Source: Oryzias latipes
Lineage: Eukaryota > Chordata > Actinopteri > Beloniformes > Adrianichthyidae
Reading direction: 5' to 3'
NCBI RefSeq assembly: GCF_002234675.1
Contig: NC_019876.2
Coordinates: forward strand, 14,444,829 to 14,508,828
Length of the DNA: 64,000 bases
Below, in pieces: positions 52,441 to 63,347 of this stretch (the first letter of the stretch is position 1; each line of letters opens with the position of its first letter). The translations under genes and the position numbers were made by a program. The notes beneath the pieces are model-generated. The model was not told where the DNA came from. It worked only from the letters and a program-made list of their open reading frames with translations, and made no database searches.

Positions 52441-54904
52441 CATGTCTTTGTAAACATTTTAAACATTACAAGAAAACAAAAAATACAAAACTGGAACAAC
52501 ATAAACTAGGTGGGAATTTTAGCAACGTTTAAAATATATATATATATTAAAAAGGCATCATATTCAAATTGATAACTTTGGAAATTATCAAAAAGTTTGA
52601 GTATTCCTTTTTTTTAACTTGTCCAACAGCTGAGCAAATAAGAGCTGAAAGCCTCTTGTGTTGGACATATTTTACTGTTTCAACATGGCGTTATGAATCT
52701 TCTGACAAGCTGTATATTTGAATAAACCCTTTTTGTAATTTAGGCTAAACTTTAGATTATATTTGTAACTTTTATTGTTGGACCGGACTGAAAAGTTTTT
52801 CGTCAAAATTGACTATTTCTTTTAATAAACCAGACACAGTGGCTAACTGTGTTAAACTGGACCTTTTGTGAATTTGGAAAAAAAGAAACCAAAAGAACAA
52901 TCCCCCATTCTAGTGAGTCTGTGGATTATTGTGCGTGCGTCGGCTCAGAGCAATGTGTTTTGCATGTCCGGTTTTGTGGGTTTAAAAATGCCTGCATTTG
53001 TACGTTTTTTTTCAAATTGAAAGGAGCTCTTTAGCTTTAGGCAAATTTGCTGTCATTATGGTCGTGGTTTGTAATTCCTCCCCCGTCCGTCAGCACGATC
53101 CAGGATCTTGGAGGATTGAAAAACCAAGCGACTGATGAGTCTGCATTTATTTAGCCTGGAGACTGCAGGTGTCGTTTGTGAGTTACTACAGATTTTTGTC
53201 TCTGTAGTTCTATCATAGCTTTCCTGTATGCTTGTGGGAATACTTGCTGCCCAAAATGGGAACGCTACTTTTGGACAAAGCCTGTATTTTCATTTGTTTG
53301 GGTGAGTTTTTAATTAATTTATTCATTTCTAAATCTTCCAGTCTGGTTAAACTCATGTGTTAATTGGCTTCAGGCAATATTAGGTTGTTTAATAAATGAT
53401 TAAGTGTTTAAAATGATTTTTACCAAGAATAAATTTGTAAATCAGACGATTAAAGACTTGTCCCTCTTGACTTTATATTCATTTACATGAAATTTTCTAC
53501 ACATTTTACATTTTTCTTTAATTTATACTACAGGACATATAGGTCAGGATATATTTTCTGGAAAGTAAAAGAATAATACTTTGGGATATTTTCATGCCAA
53601 ACACATGCTGTGGAGCTCGTATATAATAACTGCTAAGCCTGTTTTTGCAACGTTAATGAGGTCAGTGTTGTGTACAAATGTTTAAAAAAAATGAGCTCCT
53701 TTAGTTTCCATATCTATCTGAAATGTTCCATGTAAACAAATATGTTCATTTTAGATAAAGATAACAAATGAATGCAAAACTGTATTATTCTTACTAATAT
53801 TTATTAATGGAAAGAACACATTTGAATCTTTGTAATTATTTGTGGAAACTTAATTTAATGTTGGTTTGTTTTTTATCCCTGGAGGCAAAAACTATTCAAA
53901 TGTTTTGGTAAACTGTTTTTTAAATGAGTCAGTCATCAGTCATGTCAATAGGGTCTAAAGTAAGTCCAGTTCATTATCAGGTTTATCTGTTGGCGTGTAT
54001 TGAGATCTGAGCAAAGTGCGGTTCTAGGACCCGTTTCAGAAACCCCCTTTTCTTCCCCCATCCTGTCCTATGATGCTATGAGCGTTTTCTTTTAGAAAGT
54101 AAACCAGCTTTTTGATGATCACCAATGAATTGGGAATTAAATATAAAGAAATATACATGCAATATAAACTCAATAATTCATTTCCAATTAAAGTAAATTG
54201 TGTTAAGGCTTTAGTAATTCCACATTGTAAATTGCACTTTTAAAGAAAATTAATTAAACTTGGTTTCTTAATATAATGATTTGAAAATGCTGTTGAATCA
54301 GCAAGCTAATTAATTTTCATAAATCTAGTTTTTGAAAGAAAACTAAATTATGAATTATGAAATTCTCTACGTCTGTGTGACCTTTTCGTCTAAGGAGGCA
54401 CAGTTTTTTGGCATTTTTAACGTTCTGATGCTAACATAGACTAATTTCATTCGTCTTTGTTGTTTTATGATGAAACGAGACGTTTCATCTGGAGGAGGGG
54501 GGCGTATCTAACACTGTTTTCATTTGGTGTTTTCCTTTGGTGTTTCTTGTGCGCATGACAGGTTGATGATGTAAGGTGACAAAAGGACTTCTGGGTATGT
54601 GAGTGAAAAGGAAAATAAAGTTGTGGTCCTCTACACCTCTGAGCTCCTTATTTTACATAAGACACTCCGCTTTACTGACACAAACCCCGGAAAGGCAGCT
54701 ACACTAACAAGAATCTGATTTTGAGTTGCCAAAAGGGTCAGATTTGTTTTTGTTTTTGAAACCTACCCGGAAATAAAACTTCACAAAATGCTCCACATCT
54801 TTTATCTTTAAGCACGGCTTCAATATACAGACAACTTTGGTGTTTTTCTTGTAAATTAATGACTTTTTTCTCCTAAATGTACAACTTTTTCTAGTAAATT
54901 CAAG

Positions 54905-55240
54905 ATTAAAGTCGTATATTTATGACTTAAGTCATATATTTATCACTTTAAAGTCGTGTATTTATGGCTTAAGTCGTATATTTATGACTTTAAAGTCGTA
55001 AAGTCGTATATTTACGACTTAAGTCGTATATTTATGACTTTAAAGTCGTAAAGTCGTATATTTATGACTTAAGTCATAGATTTATGACTTTAAAATCATA
55101 TATTTATGACTTAAGTCGTATATTTATGACTTTAAAGTTGTAAATTTACAACTTTGTTCTTGTAAATTTACAACTTTATTCTCGTGATTTAACAGTAATT
55201 CCTTTTTTTCTTGTAAATGTATGACTTTAAAGTCATAATT
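54905..55240. repeat. Palindromic short-unit satellite
   Basis: Tandem, irregular copies of AAGTCGTATATTTATGACTT, joined by TTAAAGTCGT spacers. The unit is close to its own reverse complement, so the whole block can fold in many registers. About 10 units, unequal in length. Confidence 0.85.
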
Positions 55241-56100
55241 AAAAAAAAAAAGTAAACTGGCCCTAAAACTCCTTCGTATTTATCAAACAAACACATGATA
55301 AAGGAAACGTTAAAAAGAGGTGAGGGTAGCAGAGGACGGGGGACTGACTGTTTATCCAGCAGAGGTGGCTGTTGAATCAGGAAAGCATGAGGACGTACAC
55401 AGACAACTCTGGCAGGAATCAGTTCAGAGACAGAGCAAAATCCAGCTTTTATTTTGATAGTCCACTTCCGCTAATTGGCAAGTGCATTTGCATGTTAGCT
55501 AAATAAAGTTTGGACCTAAATATTCATCTACAAAACAAAAAATGTACTTTAAAGCTAAATATTTAATTTGAACTGAAATATTTAATCAACAGATAAATAT
55601 TAAGTCATGAAACTTTAATGTTTTGTTTAGAAAATAAATATTTAGGTCAGATCTAAATATTTAATTAGCAAAATAAATGTTTAATTTACAAACTGAACAA
55701 CTAAACTAAACATTTAGTTTGGAATCTAATAAAATATAATTATAAAAAATATTAAACTTTAAATAAAAAATAAGCTTACTAACTAAATATTTAGTAAGTA
55801 AATTCGACATTCATAAATACATGAATCAAAAGATGCAAATTTGTAAAAGGAAACCTGTTTTTCCTACAAAAACATGCAAAAACCCCAAAAAATATTGCTG
55901 TTTAAAAATTTGACTGTGCAACTTTACAACAGCACCCCATACTGAAATCATGCAAATCTTAGATTTGATTAGAAAACTGTGTTCACTTTACAGATAAAAC
56001 GGAAAATGCTTTTTCTGTTTTCATAGTATGTCTCTCTCGTCGTGTTTTTAAACTCACTTTCCAATTTGCTAACTTTACATTTAGCTGTCGTGTGACACAC

Positions 56101-56606
56101 TTTGACTGTATATAAGAACTGGACTGAGCGCGTGTGACGTCACCCATGGAAAATGGTTTACCTCCGACTCCAACAAAATGTCGTCAATTCAGTCGCCATT
56201 TGTTAAGATACAGACTCCACCATGTTGGAGACAGACAATGTCGTTAGGGATTGATCCAAGTCGGTGTGAGTCATTGTTTCTATGGAAACCACTCTTCCCA
56301 ATCACTGATGATCTTGTTTGAAGTCCACACCTTTACCACTTGAAAGTGGGCTACAAGGAATCTGTCAATCAAAGATTTTAACTCTTCACGTAAGATCACA
56401 TTGTTTTATTGAAGCATCTGATTAAGCAGTTTATAACTTAAATAACTTGCAATAAAGACAAAAATAATTAAAAAAAATTAGCATCAAGAACGTGTTTAAA
56501 AAAACTAAGAATGTCATTTTGATCAATAGAATGACTGACTGAGTAATAACTGTTTATTTCTCTATAGGGAGGAGCCACTCAGTCCAGTTCTCATAAACAG
56601 TCAACC
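56101..56606. mobile_element. Family C element, full-length form
   Basis: Left TTGACTGTATATAAGAACTG and right CCAGTTCTCATAAACAGTCAA are near inverses 506 bp apart. The interior matches 63,519-63,800 and, inverted, part of 10,028-10,525. It lies just upstream of the lectin gene. Confidence 0.7.
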
Positions 56607-56787
56607 ACAATCATATGGAAGAAATGAACAAATTAGAAATGAATGTTGTGGTGGTTGAAGTCTGAATACTGAACATCTACTTTCCCTCTTTTTTTTTAGA
56701 CTTTTGCAAAAGGTCAAAAGAATTTCAACCAGACAAATTCAAAAAAGAGATAAAAACCGGAAAAGGGTGTTTTAAAAAATCTGAAAC

Positions 56788-59700
56788 ATGTTCATTTACA
56801 AACGTACTTGTTTCTTTCTTTTTTTTTTAGCTTTGATTCTCACATTCACAAGTGCTGAAAGACAGTACTTCAACGAGTCCCAACAGCTTACCTGGGATGA
56901 GGCCAGGAGCTACTGCCAGGTACTTTTATGTTTAACTCACTTTCATGAGAACTTTACTCACAATTTTACATTTCTTATGAGTACTTTTGCTACAACAGAT
57001 TTGGTTATTATACAATAAAGCAAAGCTGTAACATGATTGTAATTATGTTCATGTTTCTTGCTGGTTCTTCTGTTACTTGTGGCTCCGCCCTGTTAAAGCA
57101 ATTTATCTGCCTCCGTTAAATCTCAAACTCTTTATTGTCCTCTCTCACATTGATTAAGTTCATCATCACTTTCACTAAACCTACAGATTTCATCTCTTGT
57201 CATCTTTATGTTTCTTCTCCAGAAGCCTCGACCTGAGCATCTTTTTACCCTCCTGAACACGTCTCTTCCTTTCAGTTCCACTTTCCTCGCTTCTTTTAAA
57301 GTCCCACTCCGATCACCTCATGGTCTGTTGTAGTGTTCCCAGAGGTGTTTTTATTATTATTATGCAGTTTTTAGCCAAAATAAAAAAAAAACCTGTTATT
57401 TTGCAGGACATAGTTTCTGCAGAGCAAGTTGTGGGCGGGACTGTCGGTATGGAGTTAGCCCCCTCCCCCCTCCCCTCCATTGTTGAGAGCTCTCTGTTCA
57501 CACGCTATCCTGCTAGTTTCAAGAGTACCTGGCTTCAAACATTAACGTCCAGAACCAGAATTCCTGAACCGGAACTTGAAGCCCACATTGCTGCTTTTAT
57601 TTTGAAACAAAGACGTTCAGGGATCTATTTGTCTGCTACCGAGTGGAGCGGAGCAGGCAGCTTGTGGCCCACTGACTGCAGCACCTACATCACAGCAACT
57701 GGCTTTCTCAAACTGCATTTTTTCGTCTGTTTTTAATAAATACTCAGGATTGCAATTTTATGCATAGTTTTGTTTATATATGACCTCCATCTTCAGAAAA
57801 AGGCCACAAGAACATGTTAAAAAACCTAATTTAAATCTTTAAGTCTATTGGTCCTATTTGTTAATCTTACCCAAATTATTACACTCAGAAAGAAGCAGTG
57901 TATTTTTCTCCAGACCGTCCATCAGCAACAAACACATCATCGGCGGTCTAATCACCGTCTTGCATACCTTTTCTTTCAGTCTTACTAACGCTCATTTCCA
58001 CCTGTTTCAACCTGACCGAATCGGTTATTTGTCATAGCAGCTTTGGACAGGTGGTTCTAATTGAGGAAAGTCCTCCACCTTCCTCACCAGCTGTTCCAGG
58101 TGAACCTCTCCTTTCCATTGTGTTGTTTTCACTTAAGCAACTCCTTTCCAAACCTTCTGCTTGATATTTGACACCACAGCTCCTCCCGACCTTCTTTGTT
58201 CTTCTCTAGAAGGATCCTCAAAGCAAATATTGCAGCTGTGGTTCCTTTTCTTTGGATCAAACTGTACTGTTGCTCAACAAATGCTCATTTCTGACCTCAG
58301 CCGAGGTTCCTCGACTCTTTCCCTTAACTTAATAGTGTGACTCATCAGCTTTTTTCCTCTGGAGTTTCCATAACTCTCCCTTGTCCTTAATAAAGATGGG
58401 CACCAGTCCACCTATTTTCTCCAAAATATCGCCAAATCTGCTGCCACCTCTCCCGAACATTTCCATATGTCCAAAAGCAAATCCTCCGCACTAACCGCCT
58501 TTCCAAGCCTCTTCCTCTTCAACACTCTGCAATTCTTCCTTATTGATAGTCAACGTTTCCTGCTCCACAAGCGTCACCTCTTTGCTCTCTAACATTTCTC
58601 TCTGTCATCTACTCCCCATGATTTGTGATGCACTTGTGGAACAAGTCAACAGATTTTCAGCTGTATCCTACCTCACCTGTTACACACCCCTCCATCGTTG
58701 TCTCTGCCTCAGCAACCTGTGCAAATTCATCTTTCCTTCTTCAATGTTCAACCTATCGTGAAATAATCGACTCAGAAAATTCTCCCTTTTTATAAACTTC
58801 ATTCTGTTTCCAACCAGGCCTTTTTACTCATTATTCTGTGCCTAACCTTTTTCTTTTTAAATAGGCTTTTTAACTTCCTTGTTCCTTTTTCGTCTTTGCA
58901 TATGACACACAAAGTATTCTCCAACATGTTGGTGTCTATTCTATTAGTCTACAAGCACCTCTCCACTATCTATCTTTTATCTACTATCTTTTTTCAACTC
59001 TTTCCTGAAAGACCAAATAAATATATTCTTCACAGCCTGTATGTTGTGTGGTCACACTCTCCCCTGACCCCACTTTGGACTCACTGATCTCCTAGACGAC
59101 AAAAACCACACAAAACTTTTGTTCTAAATCCTTCTATGCTCTTGTGTCTTGTCCAACCTAAATCCGGCATTGTCAATTATTATGCAATACTCTCCTGAAA
59201 ACCAAAATAATAAATCACTTTATCTCCATCTCTGTTTCCCTCACAAACATGTCTCCACATTCCAATCCCAAATTTGATGGCAACCAGGGAATACAAAATC
59301 TTGCAGTTTTTCAAATGACCACCAGAGGGAGACTGCTTTCAGTCTTTAGACTGAAAAGCACCATTCACTTCTGTGTTCAAAAGTCACAAGGTTTTGAAAC
59401 CGAAGAGAATCACATACAGCCTGGTTTTAGAATCTTAACCTAGGAATTATTGACCTATTTAACCCTACATAACCATCTTTTTCATATTTAACGCACACAT
59501 GTATGAGGTCCCCATCTCAATAGCGTGATCAAAACATTGTATTTAACTTGTTTCATGTTTTCTGCCCTGTAATCGAAACTTAGAGCTTGAACTTGTTCGA
59601 GAATTTAAATATCTATAAAAAAAATCATCTTAATTCAAAAGACTAATTTTCTGTCAATGTTTTGAGTAGTGGGCTTTACAGGGTTAAAATCCAGTATGTA

Positions 59701-62700
59701 TATGTCTAATGTAAACATGATCACCAATTTTTTTACTTCTGGAAATATTTTGCATTATCTCATGCCCTTTTCATGAATTTCACATTCTGCTATTACTTTT
59801 ATTCTACATGTTGAGCATAACCACTGACAGATTTCACCATTAAATCCTACTGTTTCTTGGAGGATCTAGAAAGACCCAATACAATCAAAATCTTGTTTTT
59901 GATGTTTTTAACATATTCTTGTATGTCTTGTTTTTGTTATATGTCTTAAATTTTTTGGGACAATGCCTCTGCCATTTTTATAGCATTTTTCTGATGATGG
60001 CAGACATATGTTTAACAAAATTAAGCTCAAAATTGCATTTCTGAGTATTTTCTTCATTCAAATCTACTGAATCAGGCGCACACGAAAAACTGCAGTTTAA
60101 AAAAAACTTGTAGCTGTGACACGTGCTACAATCAGCAGGCCACAATCTTGCTGCTCCGCTCCATTCCAGTCTATTCACTTGCCAAAAAATAGATCCGTGT
60201 ATGTCTTAACTTTCCTCATCTGAGCTGGCATCTGGGTCAAAACTGTATGGCTGGGAAGGTCCAATATTGCTCGCCATTTTTGGTTCACTGCTGATTTTAG
60301 CTTGTGGCTATGAGGGGCTGTATGCTAGCGGGAGAGTGTAACAGATGGATGATGAAAAATGGGAGCAGGCTTACTCCACACCCGCAACTTACAGACAAAT
60401 CACCAATGAACTTCTGCCGCTTTGCAGAAATAAAGCAAAACAGGTTTTTTGTTTTCTCTAAAACGGAATAATGACACTTAAAAGACTACTCGAAATGCTT
60501 TTACAAAAAATAAAAAAATAATCGGAGTGGGACTTTAATATCCAGAAGCATTGGAAAAAAAGGTTTTAAAAAAATGCATGAAAATCAGGAAGAGGAAAAA
60601 AACCCAAGTGTATGTCTGACTTTTCTGTTTATATTGGAAAGAAATGACATTGAACCTTTATTTTTGCTCAGGTCTGCTATAAGGATCTAGTGGCTCTGAC
60701 CTCAGACAATGTCCAGGTAATAATCAAGATGATTGACACAGACCACTGGATTGGCCTTCGCAAGCATTTCCCCAAAAACGTGACAGACAAAAACAATTTC
60801 ACCAGTGACAGCAACTTCACCAGCAATGACAACTTCACCTATGACAAGGGCAGCAAAAGCAATTTCAGCAACATAGACAGCATCATCAACATATTTAACA
60901 ACACCAACATCACTGGTAGGCCTCCCTGCAAGACTTGGTGCAAATGGTCCAATGGGGATCCCCTCGTCTTCCAGAACTGGCATCCTGGTATGCCAGTGTT
61001 TAAATCTCGCCTCCCAGAAATAAAATGCTGCAGTTGCTCTTGCACATGCCCAGGATCAACAACCAGGGTTACAACGAGACTTGCCCCGTTTACAGAATCA
61101 CCCACTGTACAGACCAGTGTTATGTATTCTCCTCCTGAAAGTACAGGGCAAAGTGAAATAACCAAGGCTAGTGAAGGAACAACAGGCGAAACATACCATG
61201 TGCCATCCACCCCATCTGCAGCATCTGGGAAAACAGAAGCCAGAACAACTCAAATGAGCAGTACTATAACCACCAATCAAGAGGAAATTACTACAAAAGA
61301 AGAAAAAACAACTAAGCCCACCAACCAAAATATATTCCTAAGTTGCACAATGAAAGAAAGAACGAACCAAGAGGGACTTACCACAAACCAGGAGGGACTT
61401 AGCACTGCAAGAGAGAGTACGACGGACACAAAACATTTCAGACAAACTACCGACCAAGAAGGAATTAGCACTGCAAGAGAAAGTACGATGGACACAAAAT
61501 ATTCAAGACAAACATCAAGCCAAGAGGGAATTAGCACTGCAGGAGAAAGTGTGACTAAAGTAGGAGACCTCTCAGTAACTACAACCCAAGAGGGAATTAG
61601 CGCTTCAAGAGAAAGTGTGACTAAAGTAGATCCCTCAGTAACTACAACCCAAGAGGGAATTAGCGCTTCAAGAGAAAGTGTGACTAACATAACAGATCTC
61701 TCAGTAACTACAACCCAAGTAAGAATTAGTGCTTCAAGAGAAAGTGTTACTAAAGTAGGAGATCTCTCAGTAACTACAACCCAAGAGGGAATTAGCGCTT
61801 CAAGAGAAAGTGTGACTAAAGTAGGAGATCTCTCAGTAACTACAACCCAAGAGGGATTAAGAACTGCAGGAGAAAGTACAACTAAAGTAGGAGATCTCTC
61901 AGTAACTACAACCCAAGAGGGAATTAGCACTGCAGGACAAAGTGTGACTAAAGTAGGAGACCTCTCAGTAACTACAACCCAAGAGGGAATTAGCGCTTCA
62001 AGAGAAAGTGTGACTAAAGTAGATCCCTCAGTAACTACAACCCAAGAGGGAATTAGCGCTTCAAGAGAAAGTGTGACTAACATAACAGATCTCTCAGTAA
62101 CTACAACCCAAGTAAGAATTAGTGCTTCAAGAAAAAGTGTGACTAAAGTAGGAGATCTCTCAGTAACCACAACCCAAGAAGGAGTTGGCGCTTCAAGAGA
62201 AAGTGTGACAAAACTAGGAGATCTCTCAGTAACTACAACCCAAGAGGGAATTAGCGCTTCAAGAGAAAGTGTGACTAAAGTAGGAGATCTCTCAGTAACT
62301 ACAACCCAAGAGGGATTAAGAACTGCAGGAGAAAGTACAACTAAAGTAGGAGATCTCTCAGTAACTACAACCCAAGAGGGAATTAGCGCTTCAAGAGAAA
62401 GTGTGACTAAAGTAGATCCCTCAGTAACTACAACCCAAGAGGGAATTAGCGCTTCAAGAGAAAGTGTGACTAACATAACAGATCTCTCAGTAACTACAAC
62501 CCAAGTAGTAATTAGTGCTTCAAGAGAAAGTGTGACTAAAGTAGGAGATCTCTCAGTAACTACAACCCAAGAGGGAATTAGCGCTTCAAGAGCAAGTTTG
62601 ACTAAAGTAGGAGATCTCTCAGTAACTACAACCCAAGAGGGAATTAGCGCTTCAAAAGAAAGTGTGACTAATTTAGGAGATCTCTCAGTAACTACAACCC

Positions 62701-63347
62701 AAGAAGGAATTGGCACTGCAGGAGAAGGTACAGCTAAAATAGGAGATCTCTCAGTAACTACAACCCAAGAGGGGTTTAGCACTGCAGGAGAAAGTACAAC
62801 TCACTGGAAAAGTTGTGAGACTACTAACCAAGAAACGTTCCTTACTTGCAAAGTAGTTGAAAGCACTCCCGACACTGGAAATTGTTTCAAAACCACCACC
62901 CCAGGGGAGGACATTAGCACAGTTTCAGATAGTACCACTGTTACAGAAAATTCCTTTACCACAGACCAAGAACAAAAAAGCCCTTTCCAAACAAACATCT
63001 CTTTTACCACTGACAAAATAACTCACAGCCCAGTATCTCAAGATACAACTGGAAAGACAACAGATCAACAGACGCCAGTGACATCTACAAAAAGCACAAC
63101 AACTTTTGATGTTTTCGAGTCCTCCACAGGCTCCCTTTGGACAACCACTCTGCCATCATCAGAAGCAACATGTGAACAATCTCCTGTGGAGATTCCACTT
63201 CTCGCTGAAATTAATGAAAACTACATTGAGGACTCCTGCGTGGTCATAACTAGTTTTGGACCTTGGATTGAAATGAGTTGCTCAGAGATTCTTCCTTTTA
63301 TTTGTTATGAAGGTATCTACAAACCAAAGCCTGCACACATTGTATGA
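56788..63347 (+). CDS. Secreted C-type-lectin-like protein with a mucin-like insert in its lectin domain
   Basis: Two exons, 56788-56919 and 60672-63347, encode 935 aa. Residues 1-23 (MFIYKRTCFFLFFLALILTF, then TSA) form a clear signal peptide, which supports this start. There is no other membrane segment. The lectin fold opens with TWDEARSYCQVCYKDLVALT and DTDHWIGLRK. About residues 79-126 form an insert with seven Asn-glycosylation sequons. WCKWSNGDPLVFQNWHPGMP follows, up to about 151. Then comes a Cys cluster (KCCSCSCTC) and a Thr/Ser-rich mucin-like tract. This tract includes 19 tandem repeats (329-743) and runs to about 890. The fold closes with EDSCVVITSFGPWIEMSCSE and ILPFICYE (about 898-923). 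The usual EPN and WND calcium/sugar ligands read GMP and WIE, so classical sugar binding is unlikely. It may be a surface or mucus protein; function is unknown. Confidence 0.8.
57294..57850. mobile_element. Family A element, copy 9 (lectin intron)
   Basis: Left TTTAAAGTCCCACTCCGATC, with TTGCAGGACATAGTTTCTGC, CGGAGCAGGCAGCTTGTGGC and CCACAAGAACATGTT inside. The right end is near 57,845. Open frames inside are repeat artefacts. Confidence 0.7.
57905..59060 (-). pseudogene. Degraded RTE-type LINE reverse transcriptase fragment
   Basis: Read on the minus strand, one frame gives DLLLDIWKCSGEVAADLA, another gives GGLVPIF, and then MSHTIKLRERVEEPRLRSE followed by a stop. Further on is LEKNKEGREELWCQIS. 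These match, in order, the reverse-transcriptase region of RTE-like LINEs that are abundant in fish. Frameshifts and stops show it is dead. It lies antisense in the lectin intron between two family-A copies. The outer limits are approximate. Confidence 0.6.
59872..60539. mobile_element. Family A element, copy 10 (lectin intron)
   Basis: Left AAAGACCCAATACAATCAAA; inside are CATTTCTGAGTATTTTCTTC, CTTGCTGCTCCGCTCCATTC and TTTGCAGAAAT; right AATCGGAGTGGGACTTTAA. Opposite orientation to copy 9. Confidence 0.7.
61524..62768 (+). repeat. Coding VNTR: 19 units of 66/63 bp in the lectin gene
   Basis: The typical unit is EGISASRESVTKVGDLSVTT plus TQ (22 aa). Three units lack one residue (KVDPSV form, 63 bp), so the block is exactly 16x66 + 3x63 = 1245 bp and stays in frame. 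Every sixth unit is the KVDP form, always followed by the NITD form. This gives a 393-bp higher-order period. The units are nearly identical at DNA level, so the array is young or still being homogenised. Confidence 0.95.

Larger units (their letters stand above)
52441..56787. other. Intergenic region between tp53 and the lectin gene
   Basis: AT-rich. It holds a palindromic satellite (54,905-55,240), a stretch with many AAATATTTA motifs (55,500-55,830) and a family-C element (56,101-56,606). No gene is seen. The lectin promoter must lie in its last part but shows no strong motif. Confidence 0.6.

Noticed and set aside
61277-62782. 501-codon open frame on the minus strand opposite the lectin repeat
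   Set aside because: The repeat length (66 or 63 bp) is a multiple of three, so any stop-free frame in one unit stays open through the array. It has no start context or motif and mirrors the sense repeat.
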